64,000 nt of DNA from CAXRDE01 sp964229355 (GCA_964229355.1 CAXRDE010000016.1:248001-312000), one strand, 5' to 3'. Shown: positions 33,770-42,786, numbered from the stretch's first letter. Translations and numbers: made by a program. Notes: generated by a model from the sequence alone, not told the origin.

Positions 33770-36736
33770 TTGCAATCGCTTATGGCTATAAATACAACGT
33801 CTTTTAATTTACGACAGCCTGATTATCTGAGCACGACCCCCGGTCCTTACCGGGCACAGCCCAGTTTGTTTGATCCTGATTTCCTCAAGCAAGATAATCC
33901 GCTGCGTTTTTCGCTGGATGCCCCCAACGATTATTTTTCATATTTTGCCCTGGATAATGATTTCAGTCGTTATGCTTCTTTTAATGCGCCAGCCAATCAA
34001 TTTGACTTCTCTACCGGTGTAGCTGCTGCGCCAAAGCCCGATGAGCAACTGCGCGAGGCTTTGAAGCAGGGCGCCGATTATTTAACGCCAGAAGCGTCGC
34101 AGTCTCTGGAGCCCGTGGCCAAAGCGCTGGGGTTTGCCAGCGCTAAAAATTTCGTCAATGCCCTGAGGCATCTGCCTGAATCCTCTCAGCAGAAAGTGTT
34201 GCAAAGTTTACCTCAGCGTGCAGAAACAGCTTTTGTAGAAGCCAGGACCGGCCAGCTCAAAAATCTCTTGAAAGAAGAGGCACACCATCTGCTTTTTGAT
34301 GCCTTTTCGAAAGCGGGTGCCCAGGCCCCCAAACTTAACCCACCCCTTGATAACGATCCTGAAGGGCTATGGGAAGCTCCACAACTGCTGTCCATTTACA
34401 ATAATGTGAAGTCCATGGCCGGGCGCTTCAGTCCAGAGGTGCTCAAAGACATGCTGGAGCCCGACAGTGGCGCGCCCCTGACCTTTGAGCGCCGTAAAAC
34501 CCCCGCCTCTTCGGGTACCAATGAAAATATTCTGCAAGCGTTAAGTACCTCGATGAAAGTGGCGGAAGCAGACGGTGACAACACCATCATTCTTTATAAC
34601 TCCGCCTTTACCACCAACCCTGAAGACATTGTGAAAAGCGATGATGTGCAGGCCTATCTGTCTGCGTATAACCAGGTCAAAGACGGTGAAGATCCTTCTC
34701 CTCAGGTAACTTCGCTCCAGCAGATGCTTAACCACATTTTGCCTGAGAACCGCAAGTTAGCGCTTTCAGGCACCATGGATCTATCCACTGTCGCCACCTT
34801 GGCTGAGTTTGAAGGACAACAGTTTCTGAATCAGGCTGCAGATATTATTGGCGATGACCAGGCGCTACCCCGTGAAGAAAAACAAAGCTTGTTTGGTCGC
34901 ATTGATCAGCTGAAACAGACTATTTTTAAAGAGGGTTACCTCGATAAAAATGGCAACATGACCCCTCAGGCGCAAAAACTGTTTGATTTTGTGCAGAACG
35001 TTAAAGCGCAAGACAGCCAATTAACACCAGCTTCAAAGAGCCGTCTGACGGATCTGGCCAGTGTGATGGAAAAACGCGTTTTTGCCAAAGAGCTAAACCC
35101 TGAACTGTTGGAGCGGGTTGTTTCTAACTGGTTTGGCATGATTGATAGTGGAGAGCGCAAAGACTTTTCTGAGCAGGTGATTAACCATGAGCTCGGCCAT
35201 TTCTGGGAAAAGAAAAACAATGTGATCGAAAGCTGGAAAAACATCTCTTTTGAAAGCTTTGAGAGTGGTGACTTTAATCATGACGAGGCGTTTTCGGCCA
35301 CGTTAAAAGAGGGAGATACCAGCACCGGTTATGCCTCACGTTACGCTAAATTGAATCCCAGCGAAGATTTTGCAGAGTCCTTCCGTCTATTTACCCGAGA
35401 TCCAGATGCTTTGATTCAACAGAACCTTTTAAAGTATGTGGTGATGGCCGGGGCCACGGAAACTCATAAAGGTGATTATGCAGGTTTGCTGCAGTTTGCT
35501 GAAAAAAATGGTTATGCTCAGCAAGACGTGGCTGAAGCCGTCAAGGCCCTGCGAGGACAACAAGCGCAATCTCGTGTGCCAGACTCAACACCTTTGACGA
35601 CCGATCAAAGCTTGCCCACAGAGAGTTTACAGGGGCCCAGTACTTTTTCTCCCACGGCGGTCACCTTTGCGCACGATGTTTCAGGTCAAATGAAGGCGTT
35701 CACTGCGCCACAAGCCGAGACGCTAATGCAAGCGCAAACGCCGGTGCAAAATGCAGGTCAGAGTGCCACCAGCAAGCGCTACCAGTTTGACTTAAATGTG
35801 GCGAATTACTTTCCAGGTATCGAAGAAAACCTCAATATTCAAGAGCAACACGTGGGAGATCCTTCGCAACCCGGCTTCGTCCTGGATAATTTAACCAGGC
35901 ATACGGAAAACATGGAAAAATGGCGCATTTTTTCTAAGTCCTCACGCACCTCTCATCGTTTTGTGGAGGATTTTAAGCAAAAGGGTGTCGGCGCTTTTCC
36001 GTCTGAAATTCAGGCTCAAATTCCGGAATCTGTGAAAGCCAAATTTGAAAACCCTGACAATCGGGCCATTTATTTGGTAATGGCCAAATTAAGAGGTGCG
36101 CCCGCATTAGCACAAGACTTCACGAAACCAGACCCGTATGCACAGGGCAAAGTTTCTCAGGGTTTCTTTGAAGACCATTTTGAAGATCTGCTCTCAGGTT
36201 TGGATGTTCCAGAGGCTTTGGTGGATTACTTATCTTACCCTGAAAACCTTGTGGCTGTTACCGGAGCGGCGGGCAAGTCTTTTCTTGCTGCAGAAACATT
36301 AGAGCGCAACATGGCCGATGCGATTGCCGATACCCAAAGTAACTACAAAACGGCTACACAGTTTTTAACCCGCCGCGAAGGCCATGATCTGGCGTCTTTA
36401 TTTACCACGGGCAAATACCTCAATTTTGAACAGGACAAAGGTTTTAGTGTGAACCCTCAGCACTATTCCAAGTCCATGATTTACAATGCTTTAGAAGACA
36501 AATTGCGCCGTGCAAATTTTGGCAAGATGGTGAACTCTTTTAACCCAGAGCGTCTGGATGAACTCAGCCTTCAGATTGCAAAGCGTTTGGATGCTTTGCC
36601 CAGGGTAGAAGCCCAGGATAGCAAGAGCTGGAAGAAAGATTCTCAATTGCTGGAGCAAATCAATCAAATTATTGTAGAAGAGCTACAGGCCAACATCCCG
36701 GAAGTACAAAATATTGCTGTGGACACAACGGGTTGA
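33770..36736 (+). CDS. Cysteine-free 988-residue putative zinc metalloprotease
   Basis: A 988-residue protein with no signal peptide, no membrane span and not one cysteine. Residues 1-85 are disordered (Ser, Asn, Pro, Phe). A peptidoglycan-binding-like segment lies near 300-365 (VTSLQQMLN then LALSGTMDLSTVATLAEFE). The zinc motif HELGH starts at His473, and LNPSEDFAESFRLF, about 60 residues on, gives the Glu expected as third ligand in lethal-factor-like gluzincins. The 300-residue C-terminal region is unknown. TTG 33770 is chosen because AAGGA lies 6 bases before it; ATG 33782 would have 18. Lack of Cys suggests export by a non-Sec route. Two partner-like genes follow on the same strand. Confidence 0.72.
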   Translation: MQSLMAINTTSFNLRQPDYLSTTPGPYRAQPSLFDPDFLKQDNPLRFSLDAPNDYFSYFALDNDFSRYASFNAPANQFDFSTGVAAAPKPDEQLREALKQGADYLTPEASQSLEPVAKALGFASAKNFVNALRHLPESSQQKVLQSLPQRAETAFVEARTGQLKNLLKEEAHHLLFDAFSKAGAQAPKLNPPLDNDPEGLWEAPQLLSIYNNVKSMAGRFSPEVLKDMLEPDSGAPLTFERRKTPASSGTNENILQALSTSMKVAEADGDNTIILYNSAFTTNPEDIVKSDDVQAYLSAYNQVKDGEDPSPQVTSLQQMLNHILPENRKLALSGTMDLSTVATLAEFEGQQFLNQAADIIGDDQALPREEKQSLFGRIDQLKQTIFKEGYLDKNGNMTPQAQKLFDFVQNVKAQDSQLTPASKSRLTDLASVMEKRVFAKELNPELLERVVSNWFGMIDSGERKDFSEQVINHELGHFWEKKNNVIESWKNISFESFESGDFNHDEAFSATLKEGDTSTGYASRYAKLNPSEDFAESFRLFTRDPDALIQQNLLKYVVMAGATETHKGDYAGLLQFAEKNGYAQQDVAEAVKALRGQQAQSRVPDSTPLTTDQSLPTESLQGPSTFSPTAVTFAHDVSGQMKAFTAPQAETLMQAQTPVQNAGQSATSKRYQFDLNVANYFPGIEENLNIQEQHVGDPSQPGFVLDNLTRHTENMEKWRIFSKSSRTSHRFVEDFKQKGVGAFPSEIQAQIPESVKAKFENPDNRAIYLVMAKLRGAPALAQDFTKPDPYAQGKVSQGFFEDHFEDLLSGLDVPEALVDYLSYPENLVAVTGAAGKSFLAAETLERNMADAIADTQSNYKTATQFLTRREGHDLASLFTTGKYLNFEQDKGFSVNPQHYSKSMIYNALEDKLRRANFGKMVNSFNPERLDELSLQIAKRLDALPRVEAQDSKSWKKDSQLLEQINQIIVEELQANIPEVQNIAVDTTG

Positions 36737-36783
36737 TGTTTAATGATCAATGTGTTTTAAGCATGTTTTGGGATCAAATAGAA

Positions 36784-36789
36784 TATAAT
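36784..36789 (+). promoter_or_regulatory. Consensus -10 box before the 205-residue gene
   Basis: A perfect TATAAT sits 35 bases before ATG 36825. A GCATGT hexamer lies 17 bases upstream, so the -35 is poor. It suggests the small protein can be transcribed apart from the metalloprotease gene. Confidence 0.45.
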
Positions 36790-36824
36790 AAAAGAAAGTC
36801 ATTTATTTCACTAGGGAGTTTCAT

Positions 36825-37442
36825 ATGACCAATATTAATAACTCGGCGCGATCACATCCATTACAAAATAATGTGTTTATTCAAAAGTCCACGGAAAATT
36901 CCCCTGCACAGCAGAATAGAGAGGCTAAGCCACAGTCCTCTGAAAATGAACCGACTCCCAAAGACCATGTTCAGCACCAGTCATTAGGTTCTGCAGAGTC
37001 AGCGCCAAATCAGGTGCAATTTGGAGCAAATATCAACACATCCGATAAGCAAGCTGAAATTAAAGAATTAGATGCAGCCATGAGTGCTAATCAGACTGAG
37101 CTTGCCGCAATGCTCGAAGACCCTGCAAACGACCAAATGGAAGTTCTGGGCTTTATTATGGAGCACGCAGAGCAAACACTGTCTGAAGATGATTTCGCCA
37201 CCCTGGAACGCCGTTTATTCCCACAACCTCCTGAAATTCCTGAGGATGCCACACCCGAACAAAAAGATGAGATCATGAAGGATTACAAAGGGCGTTTAAA
37301 GGAAGCTGACGATATGAAAGATATGCTCATGAAAAACGTGGATATCTTCCGTAAATCCTCATCTCCTCAGGCCCTGGACAATCTGGTTAAATATTTGGCG
37401 AAAAATACAGTCAACGTGGCCAAAGAAAATCCCGGCTGTTAA
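36825..37442 (+). CDS. Disordered/helical 205-residue protein ending in a lone cysteine
   Basis: Residues 1-80 are polar and disordered (Asn, Ser, Gln, Pro); 80-205 are helical and acidic. The C-terminus is KENPGC, and that last residue is the only cysteine. No signal peptide. AGGGAG sits 6 bases before the ATG. It lies between the cysteine-free metalloprotease-like gene (88 bases upstream) and the radical SAM gene (29 bases downstream). Possible roles are substrate of the radical SAM enzyme, secreted partner, or chaperone of the large protein. No family recognised; the role is inferred from position only. Confidence 0.65.
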   Translation: MTNINNSARSHPLQNNVFIQKSTENSPAQQNREAKPQSSENEPTPKDHVQHQSLGSAESAPNQVQFGANINTSDKQAEIKELDAAMSANQTELAAMLEDPANDQMEVLGFIMEHAEQTLSEDDFATLERRLFPQPPEIPEDATPEQKDEIMKDYKGRLKEADDMKDMLMKNVDIFRKSSSPQALDNLVKYLAKNTVNVAKENPGC

Positions 37443-37471
37443 CCCTTTTTTTAGACAGAGTGAGGTCAGGT

Positions 37472-38521
37472 ATGCAAAAAACCTTCATTATTCAATATGA
37501 GGTAAACGATGCCTGCAATTTGCGATGTAGTCATTGCTACCACGGCCTCAAAAAAATTAAAGAAAACCCCATTACCCTGGAGCGTCTATTTCAGGATCTT
37601 AAGGATCTTAAAGAAGCTCTGGGGTCTCATTATGAAATTATTATTGGCCTTTCGGGTGGCGAGGTGTTTTTGCGTAAGGATCTCATGGATCTGGCCTTGC
37701 AAACCATGCTTCATGGTTATGCCAGCTATATGTTGACCAACGGCACCCTGGTGACTCCCGAAAAAGCCCGTCAGTTACTGGTGCGTGGTGTGCAAATGAC
37801 CCGCATCAGCATCGATGGAGGCACTGAGGGCTTGCATGATGGTATTCGTGGCAAAGGGCAATTTCAAAAAACCCTCGACGGTATTCGTGCTTTTCGTGCT
37901 GCCGGTCAACCCGTGGCCCTGACCTGTACACTTATGTGTGACTATAACGATGCTGAAGCCGATTTACGCTCGCTTTTTGAACTGGCCAGACGTGAAGATG
38001 TTTTTAAACTCAATTTTTCGCGTATGTTTGCGCAGGGTGATGGTAAAGACAATCCCCAGTATGGTTATGATAACGGTTTATTGTTTAAGGCAAAACTTGA
38101 ATTGCTATGGCAACTGGCAGCGGAGTACCCTGATATCGAAGTGGTGATCAAAGACCCTCTTGCCAAGAATATTGAGTTGCCCAGACCCTCTAATCTCACT
38201 GTTGATGTGTGTTGTTATATCAAGCGGGATTTTTTAGCCGTTTCTGCCACTGGCGATGTCTACGCCTGCCGCAAGCTCGATAAAACCGTAGGCAATCTCT
38301 TTGAAGACACCCTGGTCAATATCTGGCAAAACAGTACTTTATTACAGCAAATGGATGATCGCCGTGAATATATGGAGGGCAAGTGCCGCACCTGCCCGAT
38401 CAATCGGGAGTGTCGCGGGGGGTGTCTGGCTGCTTCGTACGGGCAATATGGCCGCCTTTTTGTGCCGGATCCCGCCTGTTGGCGTGAAGAAAGCCCCGCG
38501 GAATTACTTGCGAACGCTTGA
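37472..38521 (+). CDS. Radical SAM/SPASM enzyme
   Basis: A 349-residue enzyme with the SAM-cluster motif CNLRCSHC (C15, C19, C22), the LSGGEVFLRKDL SAM-binding motif and a C-terminal SPASM domain with auxiliary-cluster cysteines (DVCCYIK, VYACRKL, GKCRTCPINRECRGGC and PACW). SPASM proteins mainly modify peptides or proteins, for example PqqE, sulfatase-maturating enzymes and thioether-forming maturases. No PqqD-like or RRE domain is seen. ATG 37472 is chosen (GAGG 6 bases upstream) over GTG 37460. The neighbouring 205-residue protein is the obvious candidate substrate. gpsA follows after 54 bases. Confidence 0.9.
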   Translation: MQKTFIIQYEVNDACNLRCSHCYHGLKKIKENPITLERLFQDLKDLKEALGSHYEIIIGLSGGEVFLRKDLMDLALQTMLHGYASYMLTNGTLVTPEKARQLLVRGVQMTRISIDGGTEGLHDGIRGKGQFQKTLDGIRAFRAAGQPVALTCTLMCDYNDAEADLRSLFELARREDVFKLNFSRMFAQGDGKDNPQYGYDNGLLFKAKLELLWQLAAEYPDIEVVIKDPLAKNIELPRPSNLTVDVCCYIKRDFLAVSATGDVYACRKLDKTVGNLFEDTLVNIWQNSTLLQQMDDRREYMEGKCRTCPINRECRGGCLAASYGQYGRLFVPDPACWREESPAELLANA

Positions 38522-38575
38522 CCCGATCCGTGGTTTATGGTTTGATCCTATACATTATTGAAGAAGGATCACATC

Positions 38576-39574
38576 ATGAATGTAGGCGTCATTGGCGGTG
38601 GTAGTTGGGGAACCACCATTGCTCATCTCTTGAGTCACAATTCCCAAAACCAGGTCAAAATGTGGATGCGTAACGCCGAAGCAGTGGCCTCGATCAATGA
38701 GGAACATCGCAATCCCAAGTACGCTGGCGATATGGTGTTGGCCCCCAACATCAGTGCCTCTACAGATCTTGAGGCCGTCATTCGTAGTTGCCCCTGTCTC
38801 TTTGTGGTGGTCACTTCAGGAAGTGCCCGTGCTGTCTTACACGATATGGGACAGTTTGTTGAGGGCTCGCAGGTGCTTATTCATTGTATTAAGGGTTTTG
38901 AACACACCAGCTTTAAACGCATTTCTACCATTGTTCGTGAAGAGACCTGCTGCCGCAAAGTGGGTGTTTTGTCGGGTCCTAATCTGGCCAAAGAAATCTT
39001 ACAAAATCACCCCAGTGCGACCGTGGTGGCATCCCCCTTTGAGGAAGTGGTGTCTCTAGCGCAAAATCTGATGACTTCTACCTATTTTCGTGTTTACGGC
39101 CATGAGGACGTGGTGGGTGCTGAAATCGCCGGGGCTCTAAAAAACATTATTGCCCTGGCCTCAGGTATGAGTGGTGGTCTGGGTTTTATGCAAAATACCC
39201 AGTCTCTTTTGCTGACCCGAGGCCTGGTGGAAATCACGCGCTTTGGTTTAAAAATGGGTGCTCAATCCAGCACTTTCCGCGGGCTTGCGGGCATGGGTGA
39301 TTTGATCGCCACCTGCTCCAGTCAGCTCAGCCGGAATTATCAGGTGGGGCAGCGCATCGCCTCAGGAGAAAGTCTGCAAGACATTTTGGGCACGATGTCA
39401 TATGTTTCAGAGGGGGTTCCCACCACCCGGAGTGTGTATGCCATGAGCCAGGACATGGGCATCGATATGCCCATTACCGAAGGGGTTTTTCATATTTTAG
39501 AGGGTCATATTTCTCCGCGAGAAGCCATTGAACGGCTTATGCAGCGCAATTACAAATATGAAGAGACCTTTTAA
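38576..39574 (+). CDS. gpsA: Glycerol-3-phosphate dehydrogenase [NAD(P)+]
   Basis: A 332-residue enzyme that reduces dihydroxyacetone phosphate to sn-glycerol 3-phosphate for phospholipid synthesis. The nucleotide-binding loop is VIGGGSWGTTIA, the catalytic Lys lies in GAEIAGALKNIIALASGM, and FRGLAGMGDLIATCSS is the family signature. ATG 38576 has AAGGA 8 bases upstream and replaces an in-frame TTG 18 bases earlier. Length is normal. It lies downstream of the radical SAM gene on the same strand. Confidence 0.96.
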   Translation: MNVGVIGGGSWGTTIAHLLSHNSQNQVKMWMRNAEAVASINEEHRNPKYAGDMVLAPNISASTDLEAVIRSCPCLFVVVTSGSARAVLHDMGQFVEGSQVLIHCIKGFEHTSFKRISTIVREETCCRKVGVLSGPNLAKEILQNHPSATVVASPFEEVVSLAQNLMTSTYFRVYGHEDVVGAEIAGALKNIIALASGMSGGLGFMQNTQSLLLTRGLVEITRFGLKMGAQSSTFRGLAGMGDLIATCSSQLSRNYQVGQRIASGESLQDILGTMSYVSEGVPTTRSVYAMSQDMGIDMPITEGVFHILEGHISPREAIERLMQRNYKYEETF

Positions 39575-39592
39575 ACCTTAATACATTAAAAG

Positions 39593-39621
39593 TGAACAAA
39601 ATCATTGGCCCTTACGTCTTT
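39593..39621 (+). promoter_or_regulatory. Putative ECF-sigma promoter of the RseB-like gene
   Basis: TGAACAA and GTCTTT are separated by 16 bases, the same geometry as the promoter before the ECF sigma gene at 47988 (GGAACTT, 16 bases, GTCACA). Match to the sigma-E consensus is partial in the -35. Confidence 0.5.
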
Positions 39622-39656
39622 AAAGACTAAATATATAGATCAGAGGAATGCCGATC

Positions 39657-40775
39657 ATGAAAAATACAATTAAAAAAGTGCTTCTATCAGCCATGATGGC
39701 CATGAGTGCGGGGGTTGTGATGTCTCCTTTTACGACGACAGCTGTTCAGGCACAAACGCAAATGGACGCCACGCAAATTTTGCAAAATATGTTGAATCGC
39801 AATGGTAGGGTTTCTTTTACAGGCCAAAGAGAACTCAAGGTTTTTCGTACCAACAGTGCACCCATGACGGCTACCGCAGAAGTGAGCTTTAAGAATGCTC
39901 AAAATTATCAACTTAAAATTACGGGCCCTCGAGACATTCAGGGCATTACCTTCCGCAGCGATGGGGGTAAAATCACCGCATTCTTTCCTGACGAAAAGCT
40001 CTATTTGTTCAATGGTGGGCCTGAAACCGCTTACATGCCCGAACGCATTATTCTTAGCACCCTGAACAACGATATGAACAAAATTAAGAGCAATTACACT
40101 GTCACAAAAGTGGCCGATGAGATTGTGAATTTGACGGCGGCTTATGTGCTGGATTTTGTGCCAAAACATACCGTGAGTAACAAAGGCCAGGATTACTGGT
40201 TTACGCCCCGCCGCAAATATTGGATTGATAAAAGTACCTTTCAGGTGCTTAAAGAAGAGCGCTACTGGGATATGAGTAATAATCCCTACTCTGTGGTGCG
40301 TTATACGAGTTTTACACCTGCAGCGGTGAACGTGCCTGAGTTCAAGTCCCAGGATAACCTCAATAAAGTGGATCTGGCGGCGCAAAATAAAAATTCTTTT
40401 AACACCTATAAGACCCTGGCTGAAGCAGAGTCCCGTGAAAAAATAAAAATTAACCTGCCGAATTATGTGCCCAAAGGTTTTGCTTTAAAAGATATTCAGG
40501 TGTTTACCCTGTTTGGTGCCCGGATTCAGGTCTTAAATTATACGGACGGTCTCAACGATCTCATGCTCACCATTCGTCCCGAACAGAATGCGTTTGTGAC
40601 CCTTTTGGCAGGTGCCTTTAGCTTAAACTTAATTAAGAAAATTACGGATTTAAGCTATCAGGCACCCAATAATTATTACTCTACAGCGACTGAGCAGCGC
40701 ATTGCAGTGGCGTTTGGTGACATGTCGCCCTTTGAACTGCAGCGGGTGGCCTCTTCACTTTCTTTAACGCGTTAA
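39657..40775 (+). CDS. RseB/MucB-like periplasmic sensor protein
   Basis: A 372-residue exported protein (signal MKNTIKKVLLSAMMAMSAGV, cleavage near VQAQ). Mature residues 45-250 fit the LolA-like N-terminal domain of RseB (FTGQRELKVFRTNSAPMTAT; YWIDKSTFQVLKEERYWDM), and residues 265-370 fit its C-terminal domain (LPNYVPKGFALKDIQVF). In Escherichia coli RseB binds RseA and detects lipoprotein or LPS mislocalisation. Here it lies 7 kb from the sigma/anti-sigma genes, with an ECF-like promoter. ATG 39657 is preferred over 39648 because AGAGGA is 11 rather than 2 bases away. Confidence 0.78.
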   Translation: MKNTIKKVLLSAMMAMSAGVVMSPFTTTAVQAQTQMDATQILQNMLNRNGRVSFTGQRELKVFRTNSAPMTATAEVSFKNAQNYQLKITGPRDIQGITFRSDGGKITAFFPDEKLYLFNGGPETAYMPERIILSTLNNDMNKIKSNYTVTKVADEIVNLTAAYVLDFVPKHTVSNKGQDYWFTPRRKYWIDKSTFQVLKEERYWDMSNNPYSVVRYTSFTPAAVNVPEFKSQDNLNKVDLAAQNKNSFNTYKTLAEAESREKIKINLPNYVPKGFALKDIQVFTLFGARIQVLNYTDGLNDLMLTIRPEQNAFVTLLAGAFSLNLIKKITDLSYQAPNNYYSTATEQRIAVAFGDMSPFELQRVASSLSLTR

Positions 40776-40798
40776 GCTCGGTCTAAACAAGATTTTTA

Positions 40799-40828
40799 TT
40801 CCTGTGTTTTTGTTAAATGCGTTATAAT
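40799..40828 (+). promoter_or_regulatory. Promoter of the GNAT gene
   Basis: A perfect TATAAT (40823-40828) lies 34 bases before the start, with a weak TTCCTG 18 bases upstream. Confidence 0.45.
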
Positions 40829-40862
40829 GAACTCAACATCAAACAGATAAAAGAGTAAGGCC

Positions 40863-41276
40863 ATGAGTCAATTTGAACTTCACGAAAATCCGTCCACTAT
40901 TGATCCCGAACAGGTGATTGATCTTTACCACCTGATTGGTGGGGATCGTCCGAACCTGGATTCAGAAACCATTAGAGAAGCTTTTTTAAATTCTTCTTAT
41001 ATGGCGACCGTTACCTTGCCCGATGGGGAGTTAATCGGTTGGATTCGTGCGTTGAGCGATCAGGTGTCCACCACCTGGATTCCTGAAATGGTGGTTCATC
41101 CTGAATATGCACGGCTTGGTGTTGATGGCTTACTCCTGGATGCTGTCATCAAAAATTACGAAGGGACCACCGTGTACTTTCAAACCTTGCATACAGAATT
41201 TACCGAGCGTGCAGGATTTTATGCAGAACGTAAGATTCAACCCATGCCCAGTTTGATCGTTTGCGCAAAAAAGTAA
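40863..41276 (+). CDS. GNAT-family N-acetyltransferase
   Basis: A 137-residue protein with the GNAT fold. The core strand and acetyl-CoA helix are WIPEMVVHPEYARLGVDGLL, where the usual Q/R-x-x-G-x-G/A loop appears as ARLGVDG. The later FTERAGFYAERK is the typical end motif (x-x-x-GF-x). Acceptor unknown. Its own promoter and a terminator bound it, so it is a single-gene unit. Confidence 0.85.
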   Translation: MSQFELHENPSTIDPEQVIDLYHLIGGDRPNLDSETIREAFLNSSYMATVTLPDGELIGWIRALSDQVSTTWIPEMVVHPEYARLGVDGLLLDAVIKNYEGTTVYFQTLHTEFTERAGFYAERKIQPMPSLIVCAKK

Positions 41277-41297
41277 TTTTCTAACGCCTTTTTTAAA

Positions 41298-41329
41298 GCC
41301 GCTCATCCTCGAGAATGAGCGGCTTTTTT
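41298..41329 (+). terminator. Intrinsic terminator of the GNAT gene
   Basis: A 9-bp perfect stem (GCCGCTCAT/ATGAGCGGC) with an 8-base loop and a run of six T. Confidence 0.92.
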
Positions 41330-41371
41330 CATGGGAGTGTGCTGAGTTTAAAGGCCTTAAAAGTTTCCATG

Positions 41372-41401
41372 AAAAAAGCGACCTTGCTGAACAAGGCCGC
41401 T
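41372..41401 (-). terminator. Intrinsic terminator of the clostripain-like gene
   Basis: On the minus strand a 10-bp stem with one mismatch and a 5-base loop is followed by six T, beginning about 24 bases after the stop codon. Confidence 0.85.
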
Positions 41402-41424
41402 TTCTCAATATAAGTGCTTAAGTC

Positions 41425-42786
41425 TTATTTGCTGGTGAAGGCTTGCAGGAAGTCTGCCCAGGCACCGGTTTCGGCAAAGCGAATTTTTGCAGGGTTGCTA
41501 TAGGTGCTGTTATAAGACATGGTAGAACGAGGCATGTAAATTTGAACGCCTGTAGCACCTTCTACACCAGGACCGTAATGGGTTTCACGGATAACCATGC
41601 TGTCCATGGCCTGTTGTAATTGGGCGGCTGCAGGGCTGTTAGAGCCCAGTTTCTTTAAGAAGTCACCCAGGTCTACACTGTCGCGGTTGTAGAAGGTTTG
41701 GGTACGGTTGCGGGCGTCGCTGATGGCCGCTTTGTTGGTGGCCAGGTCTGCTTTTAAAACGCCCGCAAAGTTGTTGAGCGCAGGCACGAAGTTGGTCACC
41801 AGTTTGTCAATGTCGATGGCAGACAAGGTAACGTCACGACCCCGCTGAGAACCGCCTGGACGATAAGAGGCGCCAAAGGTGTCTACGATGGTAGAGGTCA
41901 ATTGGACAGGGTTCATGTTGGGGTTTTGGGCCAATGCGCCTAAATAAGCTTCATAGTCTTGTCCGTCTCCGGGCTCAAGTTCTTCAGAAGCCACCAAAAT
42001 GTTGGCCTGGCCTTTGATTTGGTAAGCGGTTTCTACATACTGCATTAAGCAGGTATCAAAGTCAAAGAAGTCAACACGCTTGCCCAGGTTTTGGTTGGCA
42101 ATGGCCAGAGCGGGATTCAAATCGCTGATCTGCATGTGGTTGCCAGACTGGTCGTCAGAGGCAAAAGATTTGGAGGGAGCAGATTCAAAATTGAGAACGC
42201 CGGTGCTTTCAAAAATACTTCCGCCGTCGCTGTTGGCAACGGCTAAATCGCCGGCAAGGCCTTCGCGGTAAATACCGGCACCGTGGTTCCAAACCACAAT
42301 GCCGTTGTACTGTGCTTTAAAGTTACGGGTTCCAAAATCCAGGAATTTGTTTAGGGTTTCAGCAGAGCCGGAGTCTACCTCTTTAGAAGGAGGAATAACC
42401 GCTCCTTTATCGTCAATGACTTCAGAAATGATATTGCGATCGTAACCGTTGGCATCAGGAAGGATACGATAAATCTTAGAATCGCCTTTGGGCAAACCGT
42501 CAAACATAACGATCACATCAAGGAGTTCAGCGGCTTTGGGGTTTTTGGCCAGGCCAGCTTCCATTTCGTTGATATCGTCTAAGCCGGCGCTATACAGGTT
42601 ATTGTCAGCGGCAATAAACATTAAGAGGGTCCATTTTTTACCGGTGCCCGCAGTGGCACTGTTGAACGCACCGACAGGAGCGCGGTTAAAGCCGGGTGCA
42701 GTGGCGAGGTTGGTACGGGGTCCACAAGCAGTAGCGGCTAACAGTGAGGTAACGGCTGCGGCCAGGACGGTTTTTTTCATTGACAT
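41425..42786 (-). CDS. Clostripain-family (C11) cysteine peptidase lipoprotein
   Basis: A 453-residue protein with a lipoprotein signal (KKTVLAAAVTSLLAATAC, lipobox ATAC) and a C11 peptidase domain: KKWTLLMFIAADNNL opens the fold, the catalytic His is in VVWNHGAGIY (about 166), and the catalytic Cys is in FDFDTCLMQYVE (about 246), followed by the SEELEPG segment. Clostripain-like enzymes cut after basic residues. Lipid anchoring places it in the outer or inner membrane. A terminator follows; it is transcribed alone. ATG 42780, two codons later, is an alternative start. Confidence 0.9.
   Translation of the reverse strand: MSMKKTVLAAAVTSLLAATACGPRTNLATAPGFNRAPVGAFNSATAGTGKKWTLLMFIAADNNLYSAGLDDINEMEAGLAKNPKAAELLDVIVMFDGLPKGDSKIYRILPDANGYDRNIISEVIDDKGAVIPPSKEVDSGSAETLNKFLDFGTRNFKAQYNGIVVWNHGAGIYREGLAGDLAVANSDGGSIFESTGVLNFESAPSKSFASDDQSGNHMQISDLNPALAIANQNLGKRVDFFDFDTCLMQYVETAYQIKGQANILVASEELEPGDGQDYEAYLGALAQNPNMNPVQLTSTIVDTFGASYRPGGSQRGRDVTLSAIDIDKLVTNFVPALNNFAGVLKADLATNKAAISDARNRTQTFYNRDSVDLGDFLKKLGSNSPAAAQLQQAMDSMVIRETHYGPGVEGATGVQIYMPRSTMSYNSTYSNPAKIRFAETGAWADFLQAFTSK

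Noticed and set aside
37460..37471. GTG 37460 as start of the radical SAM protein
   Set aside because: ATG 37472 has GAGG at normal spacing; the GTG would overlap that site.
39687..40385. 232-codon open frame on the minus strand, antisense to the RseB-like gene
   Set aside because: Its product is His/Arg/Ile-rich with no family features, and the plus-strand gene has a signal peptide, a ribosome site and family similarity. It is a shadow of codon use.
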